A stretch of 64,000 nucleotides of DNA. It comes from Lachnospiraceae bacterium AC3007. GTDB lineage: Bacteria; Bacillota; Clostridia; Lachnospirales; Lachnospiraceae. Positions within the stretch are counted from its first letter, which is position 1. Each line of letters begins with the position of its first letter. The position numbers and the translations under genes were made by a program. Under the pieces are notes generated by a model. It searched no databases. It saw only the letters and a program-made list of their open reading frames with translations, and was not told where the DNA came from. Location: the NCBI GenBank assembly GCA_000621405.1, contig JHYK01000004.1, positions 124,001 to 188,000 on the forward strand, in the 5' to 3' direction. Shown one piece after another: positions 61,208 to 64,000 of the stretch.

Positions 61208-61970
61208 CGATATCCGCCGCATCCTTTTACGGGTGGCTTACGACGGAACAGCCTATCATGGCTTTGCCTTGTTAAAGGATGACAGCGAGACGATAGAAGG
61301 GCATCTGGAAGAGGCTCTTGGCAGCCTGCATGGAGAGCCGGTCTGTGTCATAGGCACTTCGAGGACGGACTCCGGAGTGCATGCCCTCGGTAATGCCGTG
61401 GTCTTTGATACCGCAAGTTCCATACCTGCGGAAAACTTCCCGGATGCGATCAATACCAGGCTTCCGTCGGATATCAGGGTAAGAAGCGCCATGGAGGTCA
61501 GTTCTGATTTCCATCCCCGACATACTGATACCATAAAGACTTACCGCTATGCGATAGACAATGAGAGGATAGCGGATCCCTTGAGATCGCGCTATTTTAT
61601 GCATGTCGGATATAAGCTTGATACTGACAGGATGAATGAAGCGGCATCTCCCCTCGTCGGAGAGCATGATTTCAAAAGTTTCTGCTCGGTACATACGCAG
61701 GCTAAGACTACTGTGAGGCACATCACCGGTATCAAAGTGGAACGTAACGATACGGAGATATATATCACGGTAAAAGGATATGGTTTTCTTTACAATATGG
61801 TCAGGATCATAGCCGGGACTCTTATAGAAGCCGGGCGTGGAAAGCTTGATGCCGGGGATGTTTCGAGGATCCTTCAGGCAGCGGACAGAAGCGCGAACCC
61901 TGCCCCCACCGCCGAGGCCAAAGGGCTTACCCTTATGGATATAGATTTTCTTTCCCTTGGACCGGCCTGA
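61200..61970 (+). CDS. truA: tRNA pseudouridine synthase A
   Basis: Isomerises uridines 38-40 of the anticodon arm. The 256-residue protein has the catalytic Asp in TSRTDSGVHALG, FDFHPR-type DFHPRHTDTIKTYRY and the C-terminal YGFLYNMVRIIAGTL. I chose the ATG at 61200, which overlaps the GT2 gene, over the longer in-frame ATG at 61137. In other Firmicutes truA follows ecfT directly; here the two glycosyltransferase-like genes intervene. The downstream neighbour is not rplM. Confidence 0.94.
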   Translation: MNDDIRRILLRVAYDGTAYHGFALLKDDSETIEGHLEEALGSLHGEPVCVIGTSRTDSGVHALGNAVVFDTASSIPAENFPDAINTRLPSDIRVRSAMEVSSDFHPRHTDTIKTYRYAIDNERIADPLRSRYFMHVGYKLDTDRMNEAASPLVGEHDFKSFCSVHTQAKTTVRHITGIKVERNDTEIYITVKGYGFLYNMVRIIAGTLIEAGRGKLDAGDVSRILQAADRSANPAPTAEAKGLTLMDIDFLSLGPA

Positions 61971-61973
61971 CAG

Positions 61974-61982
61974 TGATATACT
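61974..61982 (+). promoter_or_regulatory. Probable promoter of the hydratase gene
   Basis: TGA followed by TATACT (61977-61982) is an extended -10 immediately after truA. No good -35 is visible. Confidence 0.45.
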
Positions 61983-62022
61983 ATGACGTACAGATTATTG
62001 GAGTATGACGGAGGAATGAAAA

Positions 62023-64000
62023 ATGACTGCAGTAAATGAGGCGATAAAAGTACTGGGACACGGAGCGTACCTGACTGATTCCGGAAAGATAAGCGAGACG
62101 GCGCCGGTATCAAAGGATGAGGCATTAAAGGGAACGATCGCCTATGGCATATTAAAGTCGCATAACAAGTCGGAGGATATGGAGTCGCTCAGGATCAGAT
62201 TTGACTGTCTGACGTCTCACGACATCACTTATGTGGGCATAATCCAGACCCTCAGGGCTTCGGGGATAGAAAAGTTCCCTGTTCCCTATATACTGACGAA
62301 CTGCCATAATTCTCTTTGCGCCGTTGGCGGGACGATCAATGAAGACGATCATGTCTTCGGCCTTTCAGCCGCAAAAAGATACGGCGGAGTGTATGTGCCC
62401 CCTCATCAGGCAGTCATACACCAGTATGCGCGCGAGATGCTAGCAGGATGCGGAAAGATGATCCTGGGATCTGATTCTCATACACGCTACGGAGCTCTTG
62501 GCACGATGGCTATGGGAGAAGGTGGCGGAGAGCTCGTGAAGCAGCTTTTATCCCAGACCTATGATATCAAACGGCCTGACGTGGTGGCTGTGGTCCTTAC
62601 GGGTGAGCCCTCATTCGGAGTGGGACCTCAGGACGTGGCCATAGCTCTTATCGGAAAACTGTTTGCCGACGGAACCGTAAAAAACAAAGTCATGGAATTT
62701 GTGGGTCCCGGAGTTGAGAAGCTGTCCGTGGACTTCCGTATAGGCATAGATGTCATGACGACAGAGACCACATGCCTGTCATCCATATGGCGTACGGACG
62801 GAAAGACAGAAGAATGGCTTGCTCTTCACGGCAGGGCTTCGGACTACAGAGAATTAAAACCGGCTGAGAACGCCTGGTATGATGAGGTCGTCGAAGTGGA
62901 TCTTGGAAAGATAAAGCCAATGATCGCAATGCCCTTCCATCCGTCAAATGCCTATTCCATTGATGAGGTTAACGAGAACCTCAATGATGTGCTGCACGAG
63001 GTAGAGGAGAGGGCGAAGGTGGCCTTCGGTGACAGGGTCACGGTCGATCTTACAAAAAAAGTACATCGGGGAAGACTGCTTGTGGATCAGGGTATCATAG
63101 CGGGCTGCGCCGGAGGCGGATTCGAGAATCTCTGCGCTGCAGCGGACATACTGGACGGCGCGGATATTGGGGCGGATGAGTTTACCATGAGCGTATATCC
63201 GGCATCCATGCCTGTCTACGCCGAGCTTGTCAAAAACGGAGCGATCAGTAAATTCATCGACTCCGGAGTGGTCGTAAAGACCTGCTTCTGCGGACCGTGC
63301 TTTGGCGCCGGTGACACGCCTGCAAACAATGCTTTCTCAATCAGGCACTCGACAAGGAACTTCCCCAACAGGGAGGGCTCCAAGGTACAGAACGGGCAGA
63401 TATCTTCGGTCGCTCTGATGGATGCAAGATCAATCGCCGCAACCGCGGCGAACAAAGGATACCTTACGGGCGCCGACAGGCTGGATGTAAGGATCGGAGA
63501 ATACAAGTACTTCTTTGACAGCGCGATATATGACAAGAGAGTGTTTGATTCGAAGGGGACGGCTGATGAGACACAGGAGGTCATACTCGGACCGAATATC
63601 AAGGACTGGCCGGATATGGTAGCCCTGACCGATAATCTCCTGCTGCGTGTCGTATCTGAGATCCATGATCCCGTTACCACTACCGACGAGCTGATACCTT
63701 CGGGCGAGACATCCTCCTTCAGATCTAATCCGCTGGGGCTTGCAGAATTCACCCTGTCGAGGAAGGATCCGGAATATGTGGGCCGTGCCAAGGCAGTGAG
63801 AGAATATGAATCGGCGAGAGAAAAGGGAGAAGATCCTGCGGCAGTGTCAGGGGATGGAGCCTTCTCTCAGGCCTGGGATGCCGTAAGGAAGGATTACGCC
63901 GGCGCTGACTGGAAGAATACCGGTATAGGAAGCGTGATATTTGCGGTAAAGCCCGGCGACGGATCAGCCAGGGAACAGGCAGCATCCTGCCAGAAGGTGC
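62023..64000 (+). CDS. Aconitase-superfamily hydratase, 3' end beyond the window
   Basis: An open frame of 659 codons running off the right edge. It is an aconitase-superfamily hydratase, closer to the E. coli YbhJ-like group than to AcnA, AcnB or LeuC. The 4Fe-4S ligands fit the family pattern: C364 in IAGCAGGG, then C423 and C426 in CGPCFG, followed by TRNFPNREG. The segment [12 protein letters not shown] and the [16 protein letters not shown] motif of the N-terminal domain are also present. GGAGG precedes the ATG at 62023. The swivel domain is starting at the edge ([10 protein letters not shown]). Substrate is unknown; citrate/isocitrate is possible but not established for this branch. Confidence 0.88.
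   Translation, partial: MTAVNEAIKVLGHGAYLTDSGKISETAPVSKDEALKGTIAYGILKSHNKSEDMESLRIRFDCLTSHDITYVGIIQTLRASGIEKFPVPYILTNCHNSLCAVGGTINEDDHVFGLSAAKRYGGVYVPPHQAVIHQYAREMLAGCGKMILGSDSHTRYGALGTMAMGEGGGELVKQLLSQTYDIKRPDVVAVVLTGEPSFGVGPQDVAIALIGKLFADGTVKNKVMEFVGPGVEKLSVDFRIGIDVMTTETTCLSSIWRTDGKTEEWLALHGRASDYRELKPAENAWYDEVVEVDLGKIKPMIAMPFHPSNAYSIDEVNENLNDVLHEVEERAKVAFGDRVTVDLTKKVHRGRLLVDQGIIAGCAGGGFENLCAAADILDGADIGADEFTMSVYPASMPVYAELVKNGAISKFIDSGVVVKTCFCGPCFGAGDTPANNAFSIRHSTRNFPNREGSKVQNGQISSVALMDARSIAATAANKGYLTGADRLDVRIGEYKYFFDSAIYDKRVFDSKGTADETQEVILGPNIKDWPDMVALTDNLLLRVVSEIHDPVTTTDELIPSGETSSFRSNPLGLAEFTLSRKDPEYVGRAKAVREYESAREKGEDPAAVSGDGAFSQAWDAVRKDYAGADWKNTGIGSVIFAVKPGDGSAREQAASCQKV

Overview
The window looks like chromosomal core DNA from a motile, anaerobic member of the Lachnospiraceae (Clostridia, Firmicutes). 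I infer this from the gene content and gene order: the S10-spc-alpha ribosomal cluster continuing into ecfA1-ecfA2-ecfT-truA, a zinc-type S14, split transketolase subunits, an oxygen-sensitive NrdG-type radical SAM activase, Tad-pilus-type genes, and families that I associate with Lachnospiraceae (DUF6240, DUF6382-FHA, DUF5711). The genus cannot be fixed from the sequence. Base composition is near half G+C by eye. I found no insertion sequence, prophage, CRISPR array, rRNA or tRNA gene.

Layout. 1-3144 (+): tail of a Tad-type pilus locus (two TadE-like pseudopilins, an A24 prepilin peptidase, a membrane FHA protein). 3167-5675 (-): murG, a HIT hydrolase and a flavodoxin-SCP2 fusion. 5835-13436 (+): pgi, an adenosine/SAH deaminase coupled to an APC permease-hybrid histidine kinase fusion, a small secreted repeat protein with its own promoter and terminator, and ahcY. 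13452-13640: the SRP RNA gene with promoter and terminator. 13659-17668: a membrane protein, a secreted repeat-linker protein (-) and an FGGY sugar kinase. 17739-23980: a flagellar block (DUF6240 protein, flagellin, FliS, and a 141-residue orphan) with two sigma-D type promoters around trpS. 24102-30432: metG followed by six tightly spaced genes ending in tadA. 30535-34158: pfk, dnaX, ebfC, recR. 34209-37806: galM, araD and the two transketolase halves. 37868-39566: a DUF5711 membrane protein and CvpA. 39663-55106: the S10-spc-alpha ribosomal supercluster with secY, adk, infA and rpoA. 55130-61970: a STAS/RsbW pair, the ECF transporter module, a probable GT-C/GT2 glycosyltransferase pair and truA. 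62023 to the right edge: an aconitase-superfamily hydratase cut off by the window end.

How the genes work together. The deaminase and AhcY give two enzymes for S-adenosylhomocysteine disposal that may act in series through S-inosylhomocysteine. Between them sits a receptor that joins an amino-acid-permease domain to a complete hybrid kinase. Pgi, Pfk, FGGY kinase, GalM, AraD and the split transketolase cover hexose and pentose entry into glycolysis and the pentose phosphate pathway. The ribosomal cluster is compact, but it is broken by several intergenic segments with clear inverted repeats. These are a 270-nt leader before rpsJ, a rpsJ-rplC spacer, two mutually exclusive hairpins between rplW and rplB, a long hairpin between rpmD and rplO, and a promoter inside a 7-bp inverted repeat before rpmJ. 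These segments, the permease-kinase fusion and the small repeat-bearing secreted protein are the least explained parts of the window.
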